11,559 nt of DNA, from assembly GCA_009698975.1 (NCBI GenBank), contig WLPB01000013.1:1-11559 (forward strand), in the 5' to 3' direction. Both the position numbers and the translations under genes were made by a program. The notes beneath the pieces are model-generated. The model was not told the DNA's origin and did not search any database. It saw only the letters and a list, made by a program, of their open reading frames with translations. Source of the stretch: Actinomycetota bacterium (GTDB lineage: Bacteria > Actinomycetota > Actinomycetes > Nanopelagicales > Nanopelagicaceae). This document shows positions 1 to 5,549 of this stretch, piece after piece. Every line of letters starts with the position of its first letter. Position 1 is the stretch's first letter.

Positions 1-360
1 AATCAACTTATCAAAGAGTGACTGTGCTGCTGTTGTGCTGCTCGATGTTGTTGATTTCGCAGTGCTTACCTTCGGACGTTTCTTTCCTGCTTTAGGTAGA
101 GATGGCGGCGCACTCACTCTGGGCTTTGGTGTGGGAGAAGCGCTGACCCGAGGTTTGACTGTTCGTTTCGGAATTGGTTTTGTAGTGGTGCTCGATGTGG
201 GACCGCTGCCTCGTCGACCTTCAATCACTAATCGACCATCTTTTACATAAACCTCGATACAGGTTTTTATCTCGCAATCGCCCGCCCTGGCGGGGCTAGT
301 GGGCGAGATAAGTTCGATTGCGATTACGAGCACTACCAATTTTGAGAGTTTCTTGAACAT
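1..360 (-). CDS. Secreted Pro/Lys/Ser-rich protein, 3' end outside window
   Basis: The reading frame is open from an ATG at 360 to the window edge, giving 120 codons with no stop, so the C-terminus lies outside. Residues 1-26 form a signal peptide: basic MFKK start, hydrophobic core (LVVLVIAIEL) and a likely cleavage after the A-R-A at 25-27. The mature protein would begin with a short motif D28-C29-x4-C34 followed by I/V alternation, then from about residue 50 becomes a low-complexity, positively charged linker rich in Pro, Lys, Ser and Thr. Residues 70-79 and 80-89 contain an imperfect repeat built on PRVSA. I do not recognise the family. The DCx4C spacing is the same as in the two secreted proteins at 3458-4960, which may be coincidence. 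No good Shine-Dalgarno sequence lies before the ATG; a TANNNT hexamer 7 nt upstream suggests a leaderless start. The plus-strand frame over the same bases looks like a shadow. Confidence 0.7.
   Translation of the reverse strand, partial: MFKKLSKLVVLVIAIELISPTSPARAGDCEIKTCIEVYVKDGRLVIEGRRGSGPTSSTTTKPIPKRTVKPRVSASPTPKPRVSAPPSLPKAGKKRPKVSTAKSTTSSSTTAAQSLFDKLI
267..311. repeat. Nested inverted repeat inside secreted-protein gene
   Basis: Nine-base arms TTATCTCGC (267-275) and GCGAGATAA (303-311) match perfectly. Between them lies a second small hairpin, CCCGC/GCGGG with loop CCTG. In the minus-strand mRNA this falls at about codons 17-32, spanning the end of the signal peptide and the DCx4C motif. 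It could slow early translation or be a by-product of codon choice. It is not followed by a T-run in either direction, so it is not a normal terminator. Confidence 0.5.
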
Positions 361-367
361 AGTGGCG

Positions 368-373
368 AGGATA
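368..373 (-). promoter_or_regulatory. Candidate -10 element, leaderless secreted-protein gene
   Basis: On the minus strand the hexamer is TATCCT, matching TANNNT, with 7 nt between it and the ATG at 360. That spacing puts the transcript start at or next to the start codon. No clear -35 hexamer is visible, so support rests on the spacing and on the same arrangement at 430-435, 3446-3451 and 7610-7615. Confidence 0.35.
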
Positions 374-429
374 AATTGAGCTTCACCTCGGCTGTGGCGC
401 GCCAGTGAGCGGCTGTGGATAGAACTCAA

Positions 430-435
430 TACAGT
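430..435 (+). promoter_or_regulatory. Candidate -10 element, leaderless NUDIX gene
   Basis: TACAGT matches TANNNT and sits exactly 6 nt before the ATG at 442, which implies a transcript beginning at the start codon. This supports choosing 442 over the upstream GTG at 415, which lies before the promoter element and would not be transcribed from it. No convincing -35 was found. Confidence 0.4.
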
Positions 436-441
436 AAGAAC

Positions 442-909
442 ATGGCTGCGCGCGATGGTGATGGATGGATCGAGTGCGCATGTGGCTCCAAGCACTGGGG
501 CAAATTCGGAGCGGCCGGGCTGCTACTTGTTCGTGATGGAAAGATATTTCTTCAGCATCGCGCACCATGGGTTCATAACGGTGATACCTGGGGAATTCCC
601 GGCGGTGCTAGAGATTCACACGAGAGCGCGCTCGAAGCTGCGATACGCGAAGCAGTGGAAGAGACAGGGCTGAACCCTGCTGGGATAAGTGCGCTGACAA
701 CATTTGTTGATGATCATGAAATCTGGAGCTATTCAACCGTTATCGCAGTTGCAGGTGCTGGCCTTGAGGGCCATGAGCTCAATGATGAATCATATGAAGT
801 CAGATGGGTTGCCTTTGATGATGTCACTCGGCTACCGCTTCATCCAAGTTTTGCGCGAAGCTGGCCCGAGCTGTTAATTCAAATTAATAATCTGATCACA
901 CCACTCTAG
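442..909 (+). CDS. NUDIX hydrolase
   Basis: A 155-residue protein of the MutT/NUDIX family, which hydrolyses nucleoside diphosphates linked to another group; the exact substrate cannot be read from sequence. The NUDIX box is complete at residues 55-77 (numbered from the ATG at 442): G-x5-E-x7-R-E-A-V-E-E-T-G-L, including the metal-binding REVxEE glutamates. It is preceded by the usual strands (GAAGLLLVRDGKIFLQHRA) and WGIPGG. The N-terminal DGDGW...HWG stretch is typical of actinobacterial members as I remember them, and these normally begin near this Met. An in-frame GTG at 415 would add nine residues but has no ribosome-binding site, while TACAGT 6 nt before 442 fits a leaderless start. The last 36 bp overlap the end of the convergent hmuV gene, with no terminator between. 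Possible roles are nucleotide-pool cleaning (8-oxo-dGTP) or another nucleotide sugar or dinucleotide; the role is unresolved. Confidence 0.88.
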   Translation: MAARDGDGWIECACGSKHWGKFGAAGLLLVRDGKIFLQHRAPWVHNGDTWGIPGGARDSHESALEAAIREAVEETGLNPAGISALTTFVDDHEIWSYSTVIAVAGAGLEGHELNDESYEVRWVAFDDVTRLPLHPSFARSWPELLIQINNLITPL

Positions 910-1479
910 AGCGCCACGATCGCGGTGTGCCACAAGAATTATTGTTCTGCCTAGCTCTCGCTCGGCTTTAAAGAATTCGATGAGAGAGCCCTGCGAAGCC
1001 AAGTCCTGCGATGCAAAGGGCTCATCAAGTAAAACTAAAGACAGCTCGCGCATAAAGGCTCGTGCAATTTCAATACGCTGTAATTGACCACCGGATAGTT
1101 CAGTTATCCGCTGATGAAGGAATGCAGTCAATCCCAACTCAGTAGTGAGGTAGTTCAGACGTTCATTGGAAACATTTTCATTACCGAGAAGCAGTATCTC
1201 AAGCGCCGTGTACGCCATCCAGTAACTATGACTCTGTTGCGCCACCGAACGAACTTCGGCGAGTTCTGCAAGTGAATAACTCGAGATTTCTCTGCTCTCC
1301 AATTGAAGTAGACCCGAAGTAATCTTCATCTCGCCGGCAATACCTGATAAAAGTGTTGATTTACCAACACCGTTGCTGCCAATAATTGCAGTGATTGTTC
1401 CTCGGTGTATCTGGGCGGTGAAATCCTGCACCACTGTATGACTTCCATAAGCAAGTGAAATCGAGTCAATGTTAATCAT
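874..1479 (-). CDS. hmuV: Heme ABC transporter ATP-binding protein
   Basis: The ATPase of the importer, working on the cytoplasmic face and coupling ATP hydrolysis to heme uptake through HmuU. Numbered from the ATG at 1479: Tyr11 could be the A-loop aromatic, Walker A GSNGVGKST is at 34-42, the Q-loop glutamine is at 81 or 82, signature LSGGQ at 128-132, Walker B ending D152-E153, and the H-loop histidine at 185. The start is set by GGGAGG at 1487-1492 with 7 nt spacing; the ATG overlaps the hmuU TGA as ATGA. A GTG at 1485 is in frame but lies too close to that site. At 201 residues it is about 50 shorter than usual HmuV/BtuD-type ATPases: the protein stops soon after the H-loop, lacking the normal C-terminal tail. 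All catalytic motifs remain, so it should be active. The 3' end overlaps the NUDIX gene by 36 bp. Confidence 0.9.
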   Translation of the reverse strand: MINIDSISLAYGSHTVVQDFTAQIHRGTITAIIGSNGVGKSTLLSGIAGEMKITSGLLQLESREISSYSLAELAEVRSVAQQSHSYWMAYTALEILLLGNENVSNERLNYLTTELGLTAFLHQRITELSGGQLQRIEIARAFMRELSLVLLDEPFASQDLASQGSLIEFFKAERELGRTIILVAHRDRGALEWCDQIINLN

Positions 1480-2462
1480 CGCCACACCTCCCTACTTCGA
1501 CGGAGTAAGAGAATCAATACAGGTGCGCCAATAAGAGATGTGATGAGGCCAATCGGTAGCTCAAATGGAGGTGCAACGGTGCGAGCAGCAGTGTCAGCTA
1601 ATAGCAAGAGAGCTGCTCCAACTAGTGCCGAACCAATGATGAGCGATCGGTTTCTGGGACCAATCAGAAAGCGTGTGATGTGTGGCGCGGCCAGGGCGAG
1701 GAATGCAATAGAGCCGACCGTACTCACTGCCGTGGCAATCAAAATTGCGATGAGAAAAAATGCGGTAAGTCGCATCCGTTGGGGATTGAGACCAAGGAAT
1801 CTGACTTCGCGATCGCCCAGTGCGAGCAGATCCAACTTCTTCGAAATAAACCAAGCGACTGCTGAAGTAGCCAGGATTATGGGAGCTAGGAGATAGATTG
1901 ATTTTGAGGTCACGAGGGCGAGAGAACCCAGCGACCAAAATGAGATTGAGCGCGCATCGGGGCGGTTTGCAACTGTGAGAATTAACCCTACGATCGCGCT
2001 GAGAAGTGCTGAGGTTGCGATTCCTACAATAACGAGTTGAAGCGCACTGCGTGATGAGGCAAAGGTGAGCAAGGTGGCAAGGAGTGCTCCAACCACTGCT
2101 GCAATTGTTGTTGGAAGTGTTCCAATATCAGCAATGTTAAGGAGTACAGCAATCGTTGCTCCCAGTGATGCGCCAGCAGATGTTCCGATAATCGAAGGAT
2201 CCGCTAACGGATTATTGGTGGCGCTCTGTGAAAGCACACCCGCTACACCTAGGGCTGCGCCAATTAATAGCGCTGCTAACACTCTCGGAAATCTAATCTG
2301 CCAAATTACATCATGTGCTGGGCCAGTCAGTGATGGAGAAAATATGTAGCGCCATGGAGATTCGATTTCTGCGCTTCCCACACTGAGTGCGAAGAGCGAG
2401 AAAAGTAGAAGCATGAGCACGATGCCGAGCAGAAGTGAGCCCCTACCTTTCAGCGCAATCAT
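1476..2462 (-). CDS. hmuU: Heme ABC transporter permease, FecCD family
   Basis: Membrane subunit of a BtuCD-type importer, 328 residues, close to the family norm of about 330-350. It begins with a hydrophobic helix (residues 9-29) and is hydrophobic throughout, consistent with the usual 8-10 membrane segments. Family marks in order: RFPRVLAALLIGAALGVAG near 57-75; NPLADPSIIGTSAGA at 84-98; ALG...RFLG at 214-224; the coupling-helix signature GSIAFLALAAPHITR at 250-264, which contacts the ATPase; and ELPIG...GAP at 301-314. The ATG at 2462 overlaps the hmuT TGA as ATGA, with AGGTAAAGAG just upstream, so translation is probably coupled. FecCD permeases also carry siderophores and vitamin B12; the heme assignment comes from HmuT, not from this protein alone. 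Confidence 0.93.
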   Translation of the reverse strand: MIALKGRGSLLLGIVLMLLLFSLFALSVGSAEIESPWRYIFSPSLTGPAHDVIWQIRFPRVLAALLIGAALGVAGVLSQSATNNPLADPSIIGTSAGASLGATIAVLLNIADIGTLPTTIAAVVGALLATLLTFASSRSALQLVIVGIATSALLSAIVGLILTVANRPDARSISFWSLGSLALVTSKSIYLLAPIILATSAVAWFISKKLDLLALGDREVRFLGLNPQRMRLTAFFLIAILIATAVSTVGSIAFLALAAPHITRFLIGPRNRSLIIGSALVGAALLLLADTAARTVAPPFELPIGLITSLIGAPVLILLLRRSREVWR

Positions 2463-3382
2463 CTCTTTACCTGCTTGATTGCATCAGCTAATTCAATCAA
2501 TAAGTGAGGGGTACGAGGGCCGAAGGAGAGCAAGAGTGAATCATCGACTGCAATGACCGCGCGATTTTTCCCCGCCCGCGTTTGGGCTATACCTGGCAGT
2601 GCAATCAGTCCATCGACTCCACCCACGGATTCAAGTCCTTTGGACATGACAAGCAGAATTTCTGGATCTTCATTAGCAAATGATTCACTACTGAAGGCAG
2701 AGAAAGGTGTATCACTAATCGCCGCTCCAACATCTACTCCCCCAAGAGCGGTGATTAATGAATCAGCGCCTGAGCCCTTTCCGCCTAATAAGTAAATGGA
2801 GTTACCTCCACGAAGATAGAGGAATGCAATACGAGGTGAGCCTTCCGCTGCTTTCGCTGATTCGGAGATAGTTGATCGAATTTCATCTGCTAATGATTGA
2901 CCCGCTAATGGAGTTCCGATGAGTTCAGATATCGCACCCACCTTCGTCGAAATTTCTCCGACGCTCCATACTTCATTAATCAGTTCGACTTTGATTCCGG
3001 TCGAACGAATAGTTTGAATTGCATCAAGCGGGCCTACTGATTCATCAATGATGACTAATTCTGGTTGTAGCGCAATAATTTTTTCGGCTACAAGTTGGTG
3101 GCCTGTGCTCACTATCGGAACTGATTTTAGAGACTCATCGGTACTTGCAATGTCTCGTCCAATTAAAATATCTTTGAAACCCATTGAATCAATGATCTCG
3201 GCCGAACCATTTGCGAGGGCGATTACCTTTGAATATCGAGGGGTTTCTTCCGATAAAGAGCTCACTGATGTCACCATCGCAGATGTGATTTCAATCGCGT
3301 TGGTCGATGTATCAGAACACGATGTCAGGGTCGCAAGTAGCGCAATAAGCACGCCAACGACTCGAATTCTCACATCTGGCAT
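2459..3382 (-). CDS. hmuT: Heme-binding lipoprotein, ABC importer
   Basis: Substrate-binding protein of the importer, 307 residues, anchored outside the membrane. Residues 5-22 are a lipoprotein signal with lipobox L-T-S-C, Cys22 being the lipid-attachment site. The fold is TroA/BtuF-like. Several stretches match the HmuT family as I know it: S-T-G-H-Q-L-V-A-E-K (92-101), LQPELVIIDESVGP, FLYLRGG...YLLGGKGSGADSLITALGGVD (187-217), KGLESVGGVDGLIALPG and LLLSFGPRTP. Corynebacterial HmuT uses one His and one Tyr to hold heme iron; His95 and Tyr197 (or Tyr189) are the likely equivalents by position, which is inference. It starts the operon hmuT-hmuU-hmuV. The ATG at 3382 has only a weak GAGA upstream; a GTG at 3373 would leave a neater signal peptide and is an alternative start. 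B12 or siderophore binding is less likely. Confidence 0.88.
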   Translation of the reverse strand: MPDVRIRVVGVLIALLATLTSCSDTSTNAIEITSAMVTSVSSLSEETPRYSKVIALANGSAEIIDSMGFKDILIGRDIASTDESLKSVPIVSTGHQLVAEKIIALQPELVIIDESVGPLDAIQTIRSTGIKVELINEVWSVGEISTKVGAISELIGTPLAGQSLADEIRSTISESAKAAEGSPRIAFLYLRGGNSIYLLGGKGSGADSLITALGGVDVGAAISDTPFSAFSSESFANEDPEILLVMSKGLESVGGVDGLIALPGIAQTRAGKNRAVIAVDDSLLLSFGPRTPHLLIELADAIKQVKR

Positions 3383-3457
3383 TCTCGCAGATTCTTGCCG
3401 ACATTTCGGGGCGAGTTGTCGGAGAAGGCCGTCCTTGGAAAAACATAAGCTCTTGCC
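3383..3457. promoter_or_regulatory. Divergent promoter region between hmuT and secreted pair
   Basis: This 75-bp gap must hold promoters for both directions. On the plus strand TAAGCT (3446-3451) matches TANNNT and lies exactly 6 nt before the ATG at 3458, a leaderless arrangement; TTGTCG at 3416-3421 is a poor -35 at a long distance. On the minus strand the nearest candidate is AAGAAT, 8 nt before the hmuT ATG, lacking the first T. An inverted repeat CCGACA (3398-3403) / TGTCGG (3417-3422) with a 13-nt spacer sits between the two starts and could be an operator, but short arms like these occur by chance. I see nothing resembling the DtxR/IdeR 19-bp iron box. Confidence 0.45.
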
Positions 3458-3946
3458 ATGCGAAGCCAGGTCTTACCAACATTTCTGCTGCTGCTGGCCG
3501 TAACAAATCTCTCCACGAGCTCTGCCGGAGCAGCCGTAACTGCTAAAAATGTTAATGGATCTTCTATCTCTATCGGCAACCAAGTCTTGAGTAAGAACTC
3601 GATTCTTACTGTTACTGGAAAGGGCTTTGATGAGACGGTCGGAATCTATCTTGCCTTCTGCGTAGTACCCAAGCAAGGGAGCGCGCCAACACCATGTGGT
3701 GGTGGGATAAACAAGACCGGAACTGGCGATAGCTCATTATGGATTTCATCTAACCCTCCCCCTTATGGAGTGGGCCTGGCTATTGAGTATCAGCCGGGTG
3801 GGAGGTTTCAACAGAAGGTTGGCATCACCAGAAAGATTGGAAAGTTTGATTGCAAGAAAGTGAAATGTGCAATCACTGTAAGAGCAGATCATATTCGTGA
3901 AGGCGATCGTAGCCACGACATCTTTCTACCCATAGTTTTCAAGTAA
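3458..3946 (+). CDS. Secreted Cys-rich protein beside heme importer
   Basis: A 162-residue exported protein. Residues 1-26 are a signal peptide with likely cleavage after A-G-A-A (23-26). The mature part is one domain of probable beta-sandwich type: LTVTGKGFDETVGIYLAFC, then four cysteines (68, 80, 132, 137) suited to two disulfides, a W-I-S-S-N-P segment, and the C-terminal signature D-C-x4-C-x4-R-A-D-H-x4-D-R-S-x-D-x2-L-P-I-x-F (131-161). From memory, proteins with this GIY-x3-C and DCx4C...RADH pattern are found in actinobacterial heme-uptake loci, often beside HtaA-domain proteins. A surface role in heme capture or relay is inferred from that and from the divergent hmuT. His145 and Tyr64 or Tyr103 are possible ligands, untested. 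No Shine-Dalgarno sequence is seen, and TAAGCT 6 nt upstream suggests a leaderless start. The next gene has the same domain. Confidence 0.8.
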   Translation: MRSQVLPTFLLLLAVTNLSTSSAGAAVTAKNVNGSSISIGNQVLSKNSILTVTGKGFDETVGIYLAFCVVPKQGSAPTPCGGGINKTGTGDSSLWISSNPPPYGVGLAIEYQPGGRFQQKVGITRKIGKFDCKKVKCAITVRADHIREGDRSHDIFLPIVFK

Positions 3947-3979
3947 GAATAAATGACAAATAACGTGAGCGGAGACAAA

Positions 3980-4960
3980 GTGAAGAAGTTAATCAGAAGT
4001 ATCTCGGTAGCTATTCTGGCAATCTCAGCGACTGTCGTATCCGCGCCAGCTGAAGCGGCAACCTTTACCTGGTCGAGCCAGCCACTCACCAATCTCAATC
4101 CCAATGGATCGCTGATCAACGGCGGCTTCACTAATTTTCCCACTAAGTCAGGGCTATATGTCTCACAGTGTTTAGCGCCAGTAGTCAGTGGCGAGCGTCC
4201 TACTAACTGTGCACAACTGTTGTGGGTCACTCCAACTGCAACTGCAGGCACTCCCGGAATGGCTTTGCCTACCGGGCCGATTGCATTTACTTTAAAGAGT
4301 GCCATTAAAGGCAACTTAGGCGATATTGACTGCTCTATTTCGCAGTGCGGACTCTTCTTCCGCCTCGATCACCTTGCAACCGCAGATAAGTCAGAGGACA
4401 CATACCTGCCAATCACATTTACTTCAGGAGTAATTACAACTCCAGTCCTTAAGACAGATGTACTAACAATTACTCTCAATGGCGCAGCCCTGACAAAGAA
4501 TGTCCCGGTAAATCTGGCTTACCGCGCGAAGGCTGTTATTACCTCTAAATCAGCGTCTGGTCAGCCTGTTGTAATCACATCTGCAACACCGGAATGTAGT
4601 TACGCAAATGGAGTACTAACTGCCCTTAAAGGTAGTGGTCTCTGTGCGCTGTCAGTATCAACAGCCGGAAATTTAGAGTATGAAGCGGCGCGTGCCAATT
4701 ATCCATTTATATTGGCTCTTGGAAAGCAGAGCATTGGGTTTACTGTCACTGGAGCTAAGAAGGGCACGACAAGAGCGCTTCCTGCACTAACTAACTTCGG
4801 TACTTCAGTGGTCTACAAGTCGAAGTCAAAGAGCTGCGTAGTTGAATCAAATCTCATGACAGTCGGCCGTGGAAAGAGTTGCATTCTGACTGTGAAAGCT
4901 GCCGGCAAGGATTTGATGTGGGCACCACTGGATACGACCCTTAAGGTCATTATCAAATAG
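3980..4960 (+). CDS. Secreted protein: DCx4C domain plus Ig-like repeats
   Basis: A 326-residue exported protein. The GTG at 3980 is chosen because GGAG (3971-3974) precedes it by 5 nt and it gives a classic signal peptide (KKLIRS, hydrophobic core, cleavage near A-E-A-A). An ATG at 3953 would add nine polar residues without a good ribosome-binding site. After the signal comes a domain paralogous to the previous protein: G-L-Y-V-S-Q-C, a second Cys, L-L-W-V-T, then D-C-S-I-S-Q-C-G-L-F-F-R-L-D-H...D-K-S-E-D-T-Y-L-P-I-T-F. The rest (about residue 160 onward) has two related segments, each with a Cys pair: one ending ANGVLTALKGSGLCALSVSTAG, and one ending NLMTVGRGKSCILTVKAAG. These resemble bacterial surface Ig-like repeats. 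No sortase motif or membrane anchor is visible at the end. It follows the previous gene by 33 bp, probably co-transcribed. Its stop codon directly abuts the convergent TetR stop. Confidence 0.8.
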   Translation: MKKLIRSISVAILAISATVVSAPAEAATFTWSSQPLTNLNPNGSLINGGFTNFPTKSGLYVSQCLAPVVSGERPTNCAQLLWVTPTATAGTPGMALPTGPIAFTLKSAIKGNLGDIDCSISQCGLFFRLDHLATADKSEDTYLPITFTSGVITTPVLKTDVLTITLNGAALTKNVPVNLAYRAKAVITSKSASGQPVVITSATPECSYANGVLTALKGSGLCALSVSTAGNLEYEAARANYPFILALGKQSIGFTVTGAKKGTTRALPALTNFGTSVVYKSKSKSCVVESNLMTVGRGKSCILTVKAAGKDLMWAPLDTTLKVIIK

Positions 4961-5545
4961 CTAGCGGCGAAGTGTTTCGATGCCGGCGATGCAGAATGAT
5001 GTGACTGATGTAATCACGCTCTCTGCATCGTCGCCTCGCTCAATACGCCTCGATGCTCCATCAGTGATGCTTTGAATCATCGATAGCGCGAGATCAATAT
5101 CGCTGACGCCGAGTTCGGCAAGCTTGCTTCGCAATGGCGCGAGTAGGGCACGGTGTGCTGCTCCAATTGATGCGGCACGTTCGCGAGGCATATCAATAGA
5201 GCTCAATGCTTTAGCGAGTAAATGGCGACCATCTGCAATGTAGATCAGTGACTCTTTAATCCATCGCTCGATAGATTGCAAAGGATCATTTGTGCTCTCC
5301 GATGCTTGGCGCAGAGTATGAGTAAAAGTTTCAAATTCTTCGATTACTAAATCAGCGGCGAGGTCAGCGCTACTCGCAAAATACTCATAGACAGATGTCC
5401 GTGATAAACCTGCACGTTGAGCAACTGCCGCCACGGTAATCGCTGCACCACCAGATTCGAGTGCGATCGCAGCTGCAGCCTCGATGAGTTGGCTACGGCG
5501 CCAATCACGGTGATCTGCAAGGGTGGGAGTTGATATGCGAGGCAT
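4961..5545 (-). CDS. TetR-family transcriptional regulator
   Basis: A 194-residue DNA-binding protein. Residues about 17-63 form the TetR N-terminal domain: RRSQLIEAAAAIALESGGAAITVAAVAQRAGL, with the helix-turn-helix at about 38-57 (VAAVAQRAGLSRTSVYEYF). The C-terminal part is mostly helical and would bind the ligand and form the dimer; the ligand cannot be predicted. It starts 4 bp after the helicase stop on the same strand, so the two are very likely one transcript, with the regulator downstream. No clear ribosome-binding site precedes the ATG, so it may rely on translation running through from the helicase. Its stop (4961-4963) touches the stop of the convergent secreted-protein gene with no spacer and no terminator. 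Its target is unknown; the palindrome at 7584-7603, upstream of its own operon, is one candidate to test. Confidence 0.9.
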   Translation of the reverse strand: MPRISTPTLADHRDWRRSQLIEAAAAIALESGGAAITVAAVAQRAGLSRTSVYEYFASSADLAADLVIEEFETFTHTLRQASESTNDPLQSIERWIKESLIYIADGRHLLAKALSSIDMPRERAASIGAAHRALLAPLRSKLAELGVSDIDLALSMIQSITDGASRRIERGDDAESVITSVTSFCIAGIETLRR

Positions 5546-5549
5546 ATAA

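Noticed and set aside
35..250. Plus-strand open frame of 71 codons at the left edge
   Set aside because: It is antisense to the clear signal-peptide-bearing minus-strand gene at 1-360; its Gly/Val/Leu-rich composition is what a Pro/Thr/Lys/Ala-rich gene gives on the opposite strand.
415..441. GTG at 415 as the NUDIX start
   Set aside because: It lacks a ribosome-binding site and lies upstream of the TACAGT element; homologs as I recall them begin close to the Met at 442.
3048..3503. Plus-strand open frame of 151 codons over hmuT and its upstream region
   Set aside because: It lies opposite the hmuT coding sequence and crosses the divergent promoter and the start of the secreted protein gene; no recognisable domain.
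3889..4314. Minus-strand open frame of 141 codons
   Set aside because: It is antisense to the two secreted proteins, which have signal peptides and matching domains; no family features on this strand.
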